A stretch of 64,000 bases of DNA from CAZYAK01 sp964403335 (GCA_964403335.1 CAYOFI010000001.1:1-64000); one strand, 5' to 3'. Positions 21,769 to 30,780 are shown, counted from the first letter of the stretch. Translations and numbers: made by a program. The notes: generated from the sequence alone by a model not told the origin.

Positions 21769-22629
21769 ATGCGTGCATTCCGTCTGCTTGTTGTCGCGTG
21801 CGGCCTCGTCCTGCTCCTCACGGCCTGCAATTCCTCCACGACGGGGAACGGCAGCGGGGAATCCTCCTCGTCGGGTCGCGCTATTTTCCGTGAAGGCCGT
21901 TCGTCCGTCGGAAGCGCCGCATCCGTTGCCTCCGCGGCATCCGCCCAAAGCAGCAGCACGAAGGCACCGTTCTTTTCCTTGAAGGGATCATCGTCGTCCG
22001 CGGCAGCCGTTGCCTCGTCGGCGCGGGCAATGGCCGTCACGTCATCGGCAGGAGCCGCATCTTCCCGCAGTTCGGCAGCCGCCGCCGCGGCAGGCCGCAC
22101 CAAGTTGTACGTGGAAGCCGACCGTACGGAAGTCCGCCCGGGAGACCCCGTCACCCTCAGCGTCACCGTCAAAAATACATCATCCGTGACCATCGCCAAC
22201 ATGCAGGTCGTCACGTCGTATTTGCCCAGTCAGCTGGTGGTCACCGATAGCGAAGGTTCGCAGGCGCAGCCCGGCAATTCCGTGTGGAGCATCCAAAGTC
22301 TCGCCCCGAACCAGAAGCGCACGCTGCGTATTCCGGCCACTGTCGCCGCCACGCTCATCGAGGGCGACGTGATCCGCACCAACACCATCGCGGCTATCAA
22401 CAATGTGGTGGAGCCGGACGCCTACCCGTACCAATTCACGATCGTCTCGCAGGCCGTGCCCTTGCCGCAGACCGGCGGCAGCGACGCGCTTTCCCCGCTG
22501 GAAAACACGCGCCGTTTCCTGACTCCGTTCCGCGCGGGCGGCTCGAACGCCATGCCGCTGATCGTCTGGACGGCGACGATCGGAATGGGAATGGCGTTGG
22601 GAGTGCGGGGGATGAAGCGGTACTTGTAA
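21769..22629 (+). CDS. Lipoprotein with Ser/Ala stalk, DUF11-like domain and LPQTG sorting signal
   Basis: 286 aa. Residues 1-20 are a lipoprotein signal peptide with lipobox LTAC, so Cys20 should be lipidated. Residues about 21-105 are a Ser/Ala/Gly-rich stalk. Residues about 110-225 are a DUF11-like beta-sandwich (PGDPVTLSVTVKNTSS). Residues about 231-236 read LPQTGG, then about 28 residues, a TM helix (LIVWTATIGMGMALG) and a basic end (KRYL), the layout of a sortase substrate although the spacer is longer than usual. The protein thus carries signals for both lipid and sortase anchoring. A class F-like sortase gene lies at 38836. The promoter and C/T leader are clear. Confidence 0.85.
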   Translation: MRAFRLLVVACGLVLLLTACNSSTTGNGSGESSSSGRAIFREGRSSVGSAASVASAASAQSSSTKAPFFSLKGSSSSAAAVASSARAMAVTSSAGAASSRSSAAAAAAGRTKLYVEADRTEVRPGDPVTLSVTVKNTSSVTIANMQVVTSYLPSQLVVTDSEGSQAQPGNSVWSIQSLAPNQKRTLRIPATVAATLIEGDVIRTNTIAAINNVVEPDAYPYQFTIVSQAVPLPQTGGSDALSPLENTRRFLTPFRAGGSNAMPLIVWTATIGMGMALGVRGMKRYL

Positions 22630-22639
22630 CGTGAAGAGT

Positions 22640-22712
22640 GTGAAGAAACCGATGTAACCGAGGAAACCGAGGATTTTTCTTCGGTTTCTTCGGACTCTTC
22701 GGTTTCGTCTGT
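22640..22712. terminator. A/G- then T/C-rich inverted repeat after the lipoprotein gene
   Basis: GAAACCGA-type repeats (about 22651-22675) pair with TCGGTTTC-type repeats (about 22681-22710) around a TTTTTC centre. It is an imperfect hairpin in the gap before the next gene, probably a terminator. Confidence 0.45.
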
Positions 22713-22737
22713 TTCTTTTCTTTGTCACAATCTTCAC

Positions 22738-23574
22738 ATGCCCAACTTCTTCAGTCGTCTCCTCTCCATCGCCGTCCTCCTCTTCCTCGCCGCTCCCCCC
22801 GCTTCCGCCCTCTCCGTTCCCCGCGGCTTCCGGACCGTGGATGAAGCTCCGGGGGTGATGCTCTATCGCCAGCGCCGGAACTACGTGCAAGTGGTGTCGC
22901 TGCGGGAAGGTGCGAAGGTCCACGTGCTGCACGGCAAATTTTATGAAGAAGGGTCGCACGGCTCATTCACCCGCAAACCCATGCGCGAGTGGTGGACGGA
23001 ATTTGCGGAGGAATCCGACGGTGCGTTTTCGGTCGTGAACGGCCAGTTTTTTGATACCGCGAATCCCGATGCCGCGCCGCTGGCGTTTTCCATCAAGGCC
23101 GATGGCAAAGTGTACGAGGGCTACGGTGATGCGACGGAGTACCCCGGCCGCAAGCGCATGCTGGTGCTGTACGACGACCCCGAAGGGGCCCCTGTCGGGG
23201 GGCGCGCATTTATCGATGACTACACCGATGATCCTGTCAGTTTAGTGGATCACACGGCCCCAGATATTTTGGTGGGTCTGGAACCGACTGCCGCCAAAAC
23301 GTTGGCGCGCGCGTTGCCCCGGACATTTGCGGGTGTCGCGCGCACGGGGGAAGTCCTCCTGTTCAGTTCCTCGATGGCCACGCAGGCCTCGGCCACGCGC
23401 ACGCTCCGGGCATTCGGGGCCCCGGCTGATCAGATCCTGATGCTCGACGGTGGCAAATCCGCGCACTTGTTCCACAATGGAAACGTGCTGGTGCCGGTGA
23501 ACACTCGCGGGAATGCGGAAATTTCGCGGGAGGAAGTCCCGCAGGTGCTGGGGGTGGAGGCGGCGGCGCGGTAG
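22738..23574 (+). CDS. Secreted phosphodiester glycosidase (NAGPA/DUF2233 domain)
   Basis: 278 aa. Residues 1-24 are a signal peptide (RLLSIAVLLFLAAPPASA). The NAGPA domain spans about 40-270. FSVVNGQFFD near 100 corresponds to the family's 'N(G/A).FF' motif, and LMLDGGKSAHLF near 235 to 'LDGGGS', which form the active site in the human uncovering enzyme and bacterial homologues. Bacterial members are thought to cleave phosphodiester- or glycoside-linked envelope glycans. The family's usual GGS is GKS here. It follows a lipoprotein gene and precedes a PAS protein in the same orientation. Expected to act outside the membrane on wall or capsule polymers. Confidence 0.8.
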   Translation: MPNFFSRLLSIAVLLFLAAPPASALSVPRGFRTVDEAPGVMLYRQRRNYVQVVSLREGAKVHVLHGKFYEEGSHGSFTRKPMREWWTEFAEESDGAFSVVNGQFFDTANPDAAPLAFSIKADGKVYEGYGDATEYPGRKRMLVLYDDPEGAPVGGRAFIDDYTDDPVSLVDHTAPDILVGLEPTAAKTLARALPRTFAGVARTGEVLLFSSSMATQASATRTLRAFGAPADQILMLDGGKSAHLFHNGNVLVPVNTRGNAEISREEVPQVLGVEAAAR

Positions 23575-23590
23575 TGTATTCTCTCTGCCG

Positions 23591-24322
23591 ATGCCTGCCT
23601 CCCGTTCCAAATCCGCGGCTGCTCGGACCAAGTCCAAACCGAAAGTCGCTCCCAAGAAAAAAGAAGAGGGGATGCTGCGGCGCCTGCTCACGCGCAAGGC
23701 CGTCAAAGAGACGGCCAAAGTGTCCGTGCCTTCATCGCCGTCTTTGGTCGCGAATGTGTCGCATCTGCAGGAGGTACACGAAGAGCAGGCAAGATTGCTG
23801 GAAGAGACGCGCGCGCAATTGCGCGTCAGCGAAGAACGCTACGCCGCGTTTGTCCGCTACAGCACGGAGGGCATTTGGCGGTTGCAGACCGAACATCCCA
23901 TCCCCGTCGATTTGGCGGAAGACGAACAGATCGACGCGTTCTTCCGGCTGGCGTTTCTTGTGGAGTGCAACGACACGTTCGCCAAGATGTACGGGTTTGC
24001 GTCGGCAGCCGGAATGCGCGGAGTCAAACTCTCGCAATTTTTGGTGCGCGACGATCCGCAGAATATCGATTATCTGCGCGCATTCATGCGCAGCGGCTAC
24101 AGCCTGACCGGTGCAGAGTCGCACCGGACCGACAAAGACGGCGGCGACCATTGGTTTGTCCATTCGCTGATGGGCACGGTGGAAAACGGCCAGTTGACGG
24201 GTGCATGGGGCGTGCAGCGCGATATCACCGCACAGAAGAAAGCCGAGGCCGAAGTGCATCTGCTGAACGCCGAGTTTGAACGGAAAGTGGAGGAGCGGGC
24301 GCGGGAACTTATGAAAAATTGA
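23591..24322 (+). CDS. Stand-alone PAS protein with coiled coils, no output domain
   Basis: 243 aa from the ATG at 23591, 16 bases after the preceding stop. Residues 1-35 are Lys/Arg-rich and probably disordered. Residues about 60-85 are a coiled coil (HLQEVHEEQARLLEETRAQL). Residues about 86-220 are a PAS domain (YAAFVRYSTEGIWRLQ, then FLVECNDTFAKMYGF and WGVQRDITAQKKAE). A second coiled coil follows (VEERARELMKN), and the protein stops exactly where a HisKA domain normally begins. No kinase domain is found in the 270 bases downstream in any frame. It may be a truncated kinase, or a sensor that works by dimerising with another protein. Confidence 0.8.
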   Translation: MPASRSKSAAARTKSKPKVAPKKKEEGMLRRLLTRKAVKETAKVSVPSSPSLVANVSHLQEVHEEQARLLEETRAQLRVSEERYAAFVRYSTEGIWRLQTEHPIPVDLAEDEQIDAFFRLAFLVECNDTFAKMYGFASAAGMRGVKLSQFLVRDDPQNIDYLRAFMRSGYSLTGAESHRTDKDGGDHWFVHSLMGTVENGQLTGAWGVQRDITAQKKAEAEVHLLNAEFERKVEERARELMKN

Positions 24323-24594
24323 TGCTTCGAAGCAGGCGTCAATGCGGTTTGTGTAACGAGGAAGGTTGACAGGTCGTCATTCAATGTGCGCACAGATACT
24401 AAATATTTTTTAGCCTCTGCTGCGTAAATCTATAGCCAGTAACCATACTGGAAGGGGTAAGAGGCTCTGTTACAGGGGCCTCTTAGCTTGTGGAAAGCGT
24501 ACGAAACAATCGTCGAAGATTTCCGTAAGTGCCGTGTCGTCGGCACGTCCAATAGTCTTTACGGTTGTTTCCCTTTCCTTCCTCTTTTTCTCCT
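24323..24594. other. Regulatory region before the first RTX gene
   Basis: No ORF is supported. It holds a hairpin at 24458-24485 (TAAGAGGC / GCCTCTTA), a second small hairpin at about 24531-24544 (GCCG / CGGC), and at 24500-24532 a block (ACGAAACAATC ... ATTTCCGTAAGTGC) that is strongly similar to 26644-26673 in front of the second RTX gene. The last 30 bases before the ATG are nearly all C and T. Confidence 0.5.
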
Positions 24595-26553
24595 ATGAAG
24601 CGATCACTTTCCCTTCTTGCGGCAGCCAGCATGGTTGCGGCGATGTCTGTCAGCATGCCCGCGCTTGCGGCGCCGCCGACGTATACACTTTTCGGTGAAG
24701 CGTCACTCGCCAGCAATGCCGTGCAGCTAGTGTCTGATGCCGCGCCCGGTTTCGGCGGTATCAGTTTTGGCGGTTTGCCGCTGACGTTTGCGGATCTCAC
24801 GGAGCTCTCGGCTGACTCCAATGTAACGGATGATGATTGCAAGGGCGGGTCACCGAGATTTTCCATTAACCTGGATACGAACAACGACACGGTAAGCGAC
24901 GGGCGGATTTTTGTGTATCTGGGCCCTGCTCCCAATTTTACGGGATGCACGCCAAATACGTGGGTTCCGTCTGGAGATCTGTTAGAGGCGGGAAAGACTG
25001 TGGATGCAACGCAACTTGGTGGCGGGTTTTACAATGATTATTCGGCTGCGCTCGCATCGTATGGTACCGCGAAAATTCTCGGCATGAGCCTGGTCATCGA
25101 TTCCGGCTGGGCGTTCGGGGATGGCGAACAGACGGTGTTGATTGATAACGTGAAAATCAATGCAGACACGCTCACGTTCAATCTGCCGGACTCTCCGCTC
25201 TTCTGGGCTGAAGAGGATACGACGCAGGTGAAAGTGGATTGGAAGACGGTCGCGGATGCCACCGGGTACCGCGTGTACCACTCGCCGGATAACGTCACGT
25301 TCGCCCAAGTCTACGATGGCGCGGCGCTGACCTTCACGCATGCAGTCGCGGCGGGAAGCGATAATTATTATCGTGTCACGGCCTACAACGGGACCGGCGA
25401 ATCCAGCACGACTGTTCCCGCCAAGTATGCGGGAGCGCGCACGGTGGTGATTGATGACGGGGCCATGAGCGCGGATTTCAACGCCAGCGGGACGGCCACC
25501 CCCACGGGTGCCTGGAGTACCTTCGACATCAACACGGGCGGCGCCGAGCAGATCCTCAGCTTCGCCACGGGCGGCGATAACACGGGCGTCGCGGGTCCCT
25601 TTGGTGCGCAGACATTCGATTGGGTATCAAACGCATCCCTCAGCGGGTACTACGATGTGTTTGTGAATTACATCTGTGATTCGTCGCGCGGCACGGCGTC
25701 GTATGACGTGTACAGCGGCGTCACGAAACTGAACATGTCTCCGGTCGCGGTGAATCAATCATTGAAGTCCTCCGACGGCACGGCGTGCGGTTCGCAATCC
25801 GATCCGGCCGCGCAGCCGTTTTGGAAGAAACTGAATGGCGCCAGCTGGGCGTTCAGCGGCGCGGGCCGCGTGCAATTGGTGTCCGCAACGGGCGATAACA
25901 TTCTCGCGGATGCGGTGGCGTTCCACAAAACCGCAAGTTTCGTCTGTAGCAACAGCGTCGTCGAACCGGGAGAACAGTGTGATGACGGCAACGTGGTAAA
26001 CGGCGACGGCTGCACTTCCACCTGCCAACTCTCGGCCGCACCCGCCTGCAACGGATTGACCGCCACTGTGTATGTGAATGCGCAGAATAAGATCGTCGGC
26101 GGCCCGCAAAACGGCCAGTCATACACGGGCACGCTGAACGGGACGAGCGGCGCGGATGTGATGGTGGGCACGGCCGGCGGTGATGTGATGTACGGCGGCA
26201 ATGGCGCCGATACCATGTGCGGGCTTGGCGCGGGCGACGTCATGTATGGCGAAGGAGGAGCTGATTGGATGGACGGCGGTGCGGCGGGAGATGTTTTAGA
26301 TGGCGGCGATGCCGATGACGCGCTCTTTGGCAGAGACGGGGGAGACAGCCTGAAGGGCGGCATCGGCGCCGACCTCATGTGCGGTCAAGCCGATGGCGAC
26401 GCGCTGGAGGGCAGCGACGGAGCGGACAAGCTTGATGGTGGCGCCGGTTCCGATGTCCTCAAAGGAAGTGCCGGAACGGATCAGTGCCGTCTCGGCGAAG
26501 CGAACAACTCCTGTGAGCAGCAGTCGAACGTGGCGCTTCCGGAATGCGCATAG
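24595..26553 (+). CDS. Secreted multi-domain RTX protein (FN3-like, golvesin-like, Cys-rich, RTX)
   Basis: 652 aa from the ATG at 24595 after a C/T-rich leader. Signal peptide 1-23 (ending ALAAPP). An N-terminal beta-rich domain (about 25-190), a fibronectin-III-like domain (about 195-280, VKVDWKTVADATGYRVYHS) and a golvesin/Xly carbohydrate-binding-like domain (about 285-440, GYYDVFVNY and ILADAVAF) follow. Next is a DUF4215 Cys-rich repeat (EQCDDGNVVNGDGCTSTCQ, about 455-480). The C-terminus (about 510-640) has RTX nonapeptide repeats (GGNGADTMCG, GGAGSDVLKG) with a closing Cys pair. RTX repeats fold on calcium outside the cell. The ATVYVN.Q.KIVGGP.NGQ lead-in is shared with the next RTX protein. 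Confidence 0.85.
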   Translation: MKRSLSLLAAASMVAAMSVSMPALAAPPTYTLFGEASLASNAVQLVSDAAPGFGGISFGGLPLTFADLTELSADSNVTDDDCKGGSPRFSINLDTNNDTVSDGRIFVYLGPAPNFTGCTPNTWVPSGDLLEAGKTVDATQLGGGFYNDYSAALASYGTAKILGMSLVIDSGWAFGDGEQTVLIDNVKINADTLTFNLPDSPLFWAEEDTTQVKVDWKTVADATGYRVYHSPDNVTFAQVYDGAALTFTHAVAAGSDNYYRVTAYNGTGESSTTVPAKYAGARTVVIDDGAMSADFNASGTATPTGAWSTFDINTGGAEQILSFATGGDNTGVAGPFGAQTFDWVSNASLSGYYDVFVNYICDSSRGTASYDVYSGVTKLNMSPVAVNQSLKSSDGTACGSQSDPAAQPFWKKLNGASWAFSGAGRVQLVSATGDNILADAVAFHKTASFVCSNSVVEPGEQCDDGNVVNGDGCTSTCQLSAAPACNGLTATVYVNAQNKIVGGPQNGQSYTGTLNGTSGADVMVGTAGGDVMYGGNGADTMCGLGAGDVMYGEGGADWMDGGAAGDVLDGGDADDALFGRDGGDSLKGGIGADLMCGQADGDALEGSDGADKLDGGAGSDVLKGSAGTDQCRLGEANNSCEQQSNVALPECA

Positions 26554-26571
26554 TCAACGCGTTTGCAGAAA

Positions 26572-26603
26572 AAAAAGAGGCCCGTGGGACCGGGCCTCTT
26601 TTT
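26572..26603 (+). terminator. Strong terminator after the first RTX gene
   Basis: Perfect 13-bp stem (AAAAAGAGGCCCG / CGGGCCTCTTTTT) with a six-base loop. Confidence 0.9.
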
Positions 26604-26643
26604 GTGTTTACAACAGAGAAAACAACCATTCTTGTCTCTCTAA

Positions 26644-26673
26644 GACGAAACATTCAGGCATTTTCGTAAGTGC
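26644..26673 (+). promoter_or_regulatory. Upstream box shared with the first RTX gene
   Basis: GACGAAACATTC ... ATTTTCGTAAGTGC closely matches 24500-24532 apart from a 3-base gap. It may be a binding site or an alternative-sigma promoter (GAAAC and CGTAA as -35/-10), although the spacing differs between copies (16 and 13 bases). Confidence 0.4.
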
Positions 26674-26736
26674 ACACTGCGCGTTTCGTCACCTAACATT
26701 CACCACGTTTCCTTACTCTCTTCCCCTCTCTCATAC

Positions 26737-28986
26737 ATGCAGTTGAAAAAATATCTTTCTCTTGCCGCAGCAACAACATTGCTGAGCGCAGTGATCGTGC
26801 TTCCGGCGGGTGCGGCCCCGATTCCGGCATGCAATGGCTCCACGTTTGACAGTTTCACCCTCGGCTCCGTCAACGGCCAGGGCGGGTGGAGCGCGACGGG
26901 CGCCACCTACGACCAGGCGGTCGTGGATAACACCTTCGGCTACCCGAACTTCGGGTGCAAATCTCTCCGTATCTCCAACGCCGTCACCAGCGGTTCGTTC
27001 GGCGATTGGGTGTTTTCCAACTCCCTTCCGTTTGAGTCCGGAGAAACGACAGCCACACACAACGGAGCACCGAGCGGTTCACGCAAGAATCATTTCGAAG
27101 CCGGATTCGCCATCGGCTCCACGATGACCGGCGCGGTGCAGACCGGCCTGCAGATTTCCGTCTCCCCGGACAGAGGAGACGGAGCTCGCATGAGCTACCT
27201 GCGTTTCAATGACATGCCCGGCGGCATCGACGTCACGTTCGTCGATGTGCAGGGCACCACGAATCCCGCAAACTTCGTGTCGACGGTCGTCGCGACGGGA
27301 TTGTCCCGCACGTCTTCCCACACCGCGAAGTTCGTGATGGATTTTGTGGACGGACCGTCCAATGACATCGTGAAGATTTATATCGACGGTGTATTGGTCC
27401 ACACGGGCACCAGTTGGGAAAATTACTATCGCTTCGATACGGAAGCGGCAACCGAGCCGACAACGCGCACGGTCGATTCCTTGCTCTTCCAGGCGCGCAC
27501 CGGAGCCGGAGAAGCTCCTGCAACGCTCGGGAAGGGTTTTGTGATCGATAACGTCGTGATGCTGGCAGGACTCTCGTTCTCCAGCTCATCGATGTCTAGC
27601 AGCGTGGCGTCGAGCGTCGCATCGTCTGCGGCCTCCTCTGTCGCATCATCGTCGGTTGCGAGCAGTGCAAGTTCGGTCGCCAGTTCGACCAGCTCCGTCG
27701 CCAGCTCCACCTCCTCGGTCGCAAGTTCGGCGTCGTCTGTGACGTCGTCCGTCGCCTCGTCGGTTGCCAGCTCCGTCGCATCCTCCGCTGCAAGCAGCGT
27801 CGGATCGTGCGGCGCAGTCAGCAACACGGGTCTCAGCGGCTTCTGGAAGTTCGATGAAAACACGGGTGTCACCACTGCGGACAGTTCCGGTAACGGACAC
27901 ACGGGCACCTTGGAAAACGGTCCCACGTGGATCACGCCCGGGGCACCGCAAGTGTCTCCGAATCCCGCTGCACTCAGCTTTGATGGCAGCGATGACCGCG
28001 TGCGCGCGGCAGGCAGCAACACGCTGACCTTCGGTACGACGGACTTCACGGTCTCCACCTTCGTGAAAGCCGGCGCCGGCGCGGGAAACCGCTCGGTTCT
28101 GGGCAACTTCAACGGCGGGACGCGCGGTTGGGGTCTGTACCTCTATTCCGGCAACATGGTGAACTTCTTCGGGTACGGCACCATGGGGATCAATGATGCC
28201 GCGAAGTCCGGTGTGGTATTGAACGATCAGTGGCATCACTTGGCAGGCGTGTATTCCCGCAGCGGGAACTCGCTGACCATCACAACGTACTTGGATGGCG
28301 TGCAGATCGGCACCCAGACGAGCACGGTCGGGGATATCACCTCGGCAAGCGACCTGATCTTCGGCGATTACCTGGGTCAGCCGCATTTCCCCGGTTCATT
28401 GGATGACATCCGCGTCTACAATCGCGCCCTCAGCGGCGGCGAAGTCGCGGCTCTCTCCACGGGTTGTGCAGGCAACGGATCCAGTTCAAGCGTCAGCTCG
28501 ACTGCGAGCAACAGCTCCGCATCCAGCATGAGCTCGTCCTCGTCCGTTTCCTCCTCGGTGGCAAGCAGTGCCGCCTCCAGCGTCGCCTCGTCGGTGGCGT
28601 CTTCCGTCGCATCGAGCGTTGCCTCATCCGTGGCATCGTCGGTCGCCTCCAGCGTGAGCAACATTCCGATGTGTGATGGTGAGCAGGCCACGATCTACGT
28701 CCGCAACGGTCGTATCGTCGGCGGCCCGGATAACGGCCAGTTCTACTTTGGCGTGCTGCGCGGCGGCAACGGGTCCGATGTGATCGTCGGCACCGCAAAC
28801 AATGACATCATCCGCGGCGGCAATGGTGGCGACACCATCTGCGGCCGTGGCGACAATGACCTCATCTTGGGTGAGAACGGACCGGATTCGCTCTTCGGCG
28901 AAGGCGGTAACGATCTCCTCAACGGAGGCAACGGTCCGGATGCGTGTTTCGGAGGTCCGGGATCGGATCTGGAAGTACAGTGCTAA
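26737..28986 (+). CDS. Secreted lectin-like RTX protein with two Ser-rich linkers
   Basis: 749 aa. Signal peptide 1-26. Residues about 27-280 form a beta-sandwich domain of unknown family (GSVNGQGGWSATG, then FVIDNVVM at its end). The first Ser/Val/Ala linker lies at about 282-360. A LamG/concanavalin-A-like domain spans about 365-575 (GFWKFDE, LSFDGSDDRV, DQWHHLAGVY, LDDIRVYNRALS). The second linker is at about 580-645. RTX repeats close the protein (about 675-745, GGNGSDVIVG, GGNGGDTICG). The same ATIYVRNGRIVGGPDNGQ lead-in as in the 24595 protein joins linker and RTX, so they form a family. Probably a calcium-dependent surface glycan-binding protein. Ser-rich linkers may be glycosylated. 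Confidence 0.88.
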   Translation: MQLKKYLSLAAATTLLSAVIVLPAGAAPIPACNGSTFDSFTLGSVNGQGGWSATGATYDQAVVDNTFGYPNFGCKSLRISNAVTSGSFGDWVFSNSLPFESGETTATHNGAPSGSRKNHFEAGFAIGSTMTGAVQTGLQISVSPDRGDGARMSYLRFNDMPGGIDVTFVDVQGTTNPANFVSTVVATGLSRTSSHTAKFVMDFVDGPSNDIVKIYIDGVLVHTGTSWENYYRFDTEAATEPTTRTVDSLLFQARTGAGEAPATLGKGFVIDNVVMLAGLSFSSSSMSSSVASSVASSAASSVASSSVASSASSVASSTSSVASSTSSVASSASSVTSSVASSVASSVASSAASSVGSCGAVSNTGLSGFWKFDENTGVTTADSSGNGHTGTLENGPTWITPGAPQVSPNPAALSFDGSDDRVRAAGSNTLTFGTTDFTVSTFVKAGAGAGNRSVLGNFNGGTRGWGLYLYSGNMVNFFGYGTMGINDAAKSGVVLNDQWHHLAGVYSRSGNSLTITTYLDGVQIGTQTSTVGDITSASDLIFGDYLGQPHFPGSLDDIRVYNRALSGGEVAALSTGCAGNGSSSSVSSTASNSSASSMSSSSSVSSSVASSAASSVASSVASSVASSVASSVASSVASSVSNIPMCDGEQATIYVRNGRIVGGPDNGQFYFGVLRGGNGSDVIVGTANNDIIRGGNGGDTICGRGDNDLILGENGPDSLFGEGGNDLLNGGNGPDACFGGPGSDLEVQC

Positions 28987-28999
28987 GCGTGCACAACAA

Positions 29000-29033
29000 A
29001 ACAAGGCCTTCCGCCAATGCGGAGGGCCTTGTT
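29000..29033. terminator. Bidirectional terminator between the RTX and subtilase genes
   Basis: Long stem AACAAGGCC-tt-CCGC / GCGG-ag-GGCCTTGTT with CAAT loop between two convergent stops (28986 and 29047). The U-rich side favours the minus strand. Confidence 0.75.
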
Positions 29034-29046
29034 GGTATATGGGTCT

Positions 29047-30471
29047 TTAGAACGAACTCACATTCAAGACAGGTTCTTTGTAGCTGTCTTTATCGCCGCT
29101 GAATCCGTTGGTTCCATTTTGGACCCAGGCTTCGTTGATCAGCGCCTGTTTCACGGCAGCCACTTCGCCGGCAGTGGCGGGTTTGGAGTGCGTGGCCAAA
29201 TAGAGCGCCGCGGCGCCCGCCACGTGCGGACTGGCCATGCTCGTCCCGCTGATGGTGTTGGTACCGCCGTTCTTCCACGCGGAGAAGATGCACACGCCCG
29301 GGGCGGCGATGTCCACCGCCTGGCCGTAGTTGCTGAAGTCCGCGAACGTGTCGTCTACGTCGCTCCTGCAAGTCGATCCCGCGCCCCCGCCGGGTTGACC
29401 GTTAAAGTCGGAGAGGGCCGAGACGGTGATCACGTCGGGATGATTGGCGGGGCTGAAGGTCTTGGCGTCTTTGGCCGAGTTGCCCGCGGCAACCGCAAAC
29501 ACCACGCCGGCGTTGATGGCGCGGCTGATGGCGGAGTTCAGGGCGGAGCTGGTGCACTCGCAGCCCAAGCTCATGTTCACCACGTCAATCTGGCTGGCGT
29601 GCGCCGTCACGTAATCGATCCCCGCGATGATGTCGGACATGCTGCCGGACCCGCCAGAATCCAGCACTTTCACCGCCCACAAGTTTGCGCCGGGCGCCAT
29701 GCCCACGGGGCCGGAGTTGTTATCCAGCGCGCCGATGGTGCCTGCCACGTGCGAGCCGTGGCCGTTGTCATCGTTGCCGCAGCCGGAGGAATCCTCCGCG
29801 CATCTGCGGATCATATCGATGTGATGGACGACGTTCAGGTCCGGATGTGTCAGATCGATGCCCGTATCGATGATCGCCACGTCGGCGTTCACGCGGTCAT
29901 CCGTGCCATCAATGTGCGCCGTGGGGCTGACGGCTCCGCCTGCGCGACGAATCCCCGTGGGCATCGTGGTGATGTTTCCGGATGTCGACGATGAGGATGC
30001 GCCTGCCGCAGAGGATGCAACCGATGAGGTGACAGAGGATGCTGCAGAAGAGGAGCGCGACGAGATGCTCGACGACCGGGCTGATGACGAAGAGCCGCAC
30101 CAGCGCTGCAACGCGGGCGGACAGTAGGCGAAGGCGTAGACGGTGACATCAGGTTCCACGATGGCCACGCGCGGGTCAGCCATCAGCTTCAGGGCTTCCA
30201 CCTTATTCATGGTGGCGGCAAAGCCGCGGATAGCGGGGAAGAGCTGCGGCAGCGAGCTGCGGTAGTCTTTCAGAATATCCGCGGGAGAAGCCGTCTCTCC
30301 CGTTTTCAGCACCACGATGTAGCGGTCGGGGATGACGGACGGTGCGGCAGGCACGGTCGGCCACGTGAAAGCGGGCAACTGTGCCATTGCAGGCTGGAGC
30401 ATGGAGACGCACAGAATCAACAGCGCGGCTGCATGGAGCGCAATACGGGACGCGCGGAGGGAAAACACCAT
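29047..30471 (-). CDS. Secreted subtilisin-like serine protease (S8) with inhibitor I9 prodomain
   Basis: 474 aa. Signal peptide 1-30. I9 propeptide at about 45-112 (PDRYIVVLKTG ... VAIVEPDVTVYA). A Ser-rich linker sits at about 125-165, between prodomain and enzyme, an unusual place. The S8 catalytic domain spans about 170-455 with the triad Asp in IIDTGIDLTHPDL (about 197), His in NGHGSHVAGT (about 235) and Ser in SGTSMASPHVAG (about 420). The oxyanion Asn is in AAGNSAKD. Several Cys may form disulfides (RRCAEDSSGCGND, GCECTS). Probably secreted and self-activated for wall or surface-protein processing. The ATG follows a C/T leader on the minus strand. Confidence 0.95.
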   Translation of the reverse strand: MVFSLRASRIALHAAALLILCVSMLQPAMAQLPAFTWPTVPAAPSVIPDRYIVVLKTGETASPADILKDYRSSLPQLFPAIRGFAATMNKVEALKLMADPRVAIVEPDVTVYAFAYCPPALQRWCGSSSSARSSSISSRSSSAASSVTSSVASSAAGASSSSTSGNITTMPTGIRRAGGAVSPTAHIDGTDDRVNADVAIIDTGIDLTHPDLNVVHHIDMIRRCAEDSSGCGNDDNGHGSHVAGTIGALDNNSGPVGMAPGANLWAVKVLDSGGSGSMSDIIAGIDYVTAHASQIDVVNMSLGCECTSSALNSAISRAINAGVVFAVAAGNSAKDAKTFSPANHPDVITVSALSDFNGQPGGGAGSTCRSDVDDTFADFSNYGQAVDIAAPGVCIFSAWKNGGTNTISGTSMASPHVAGAAALYLATHSKPATAGEVAAVKQALINEAWVQNGTNGFSGDKDSYKEPVLNVSSF

Positions 30472-30720
30472 AAGGAGGCGCGGGAAAGAAAAAGAGGGGA
30501 GGGATGTGTGAATCTACTGTGGAGAGTTTTGCCGTCGCAAGGAGTTCCGGGAAAAAAATTTCATGAATATGGTCGGAAGCCGCAGAGATGACCTTGCAAC
30601 TTTTTCCATTCTATCGAGAAGTAACATCGTCACTTTGGCCGAAAAAATCCGCTATCGCGGTATCGTGCTGCGGAAGAGTTCGCGTCGGCACCGCGAAGAC
30701 GATGTTAAGTTCTTCGCACG

Positions 30721-30748
30721 TTGGAAAACACACACGCGTTGGTACGAT
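30721..30748 (+). promoter_or_regulatory. Candidate promoter of the ECF sigma gene
   Basis: TTGGAA, a 16-base spacer and TACGAT. The leader to the ATG at 30781 is about 26 bases and C/T-rich. Confidence 0.4.
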
Positions 30749-30780
30749 GACTCCCTTTTTATTTTTCCGCGGATACCGTC

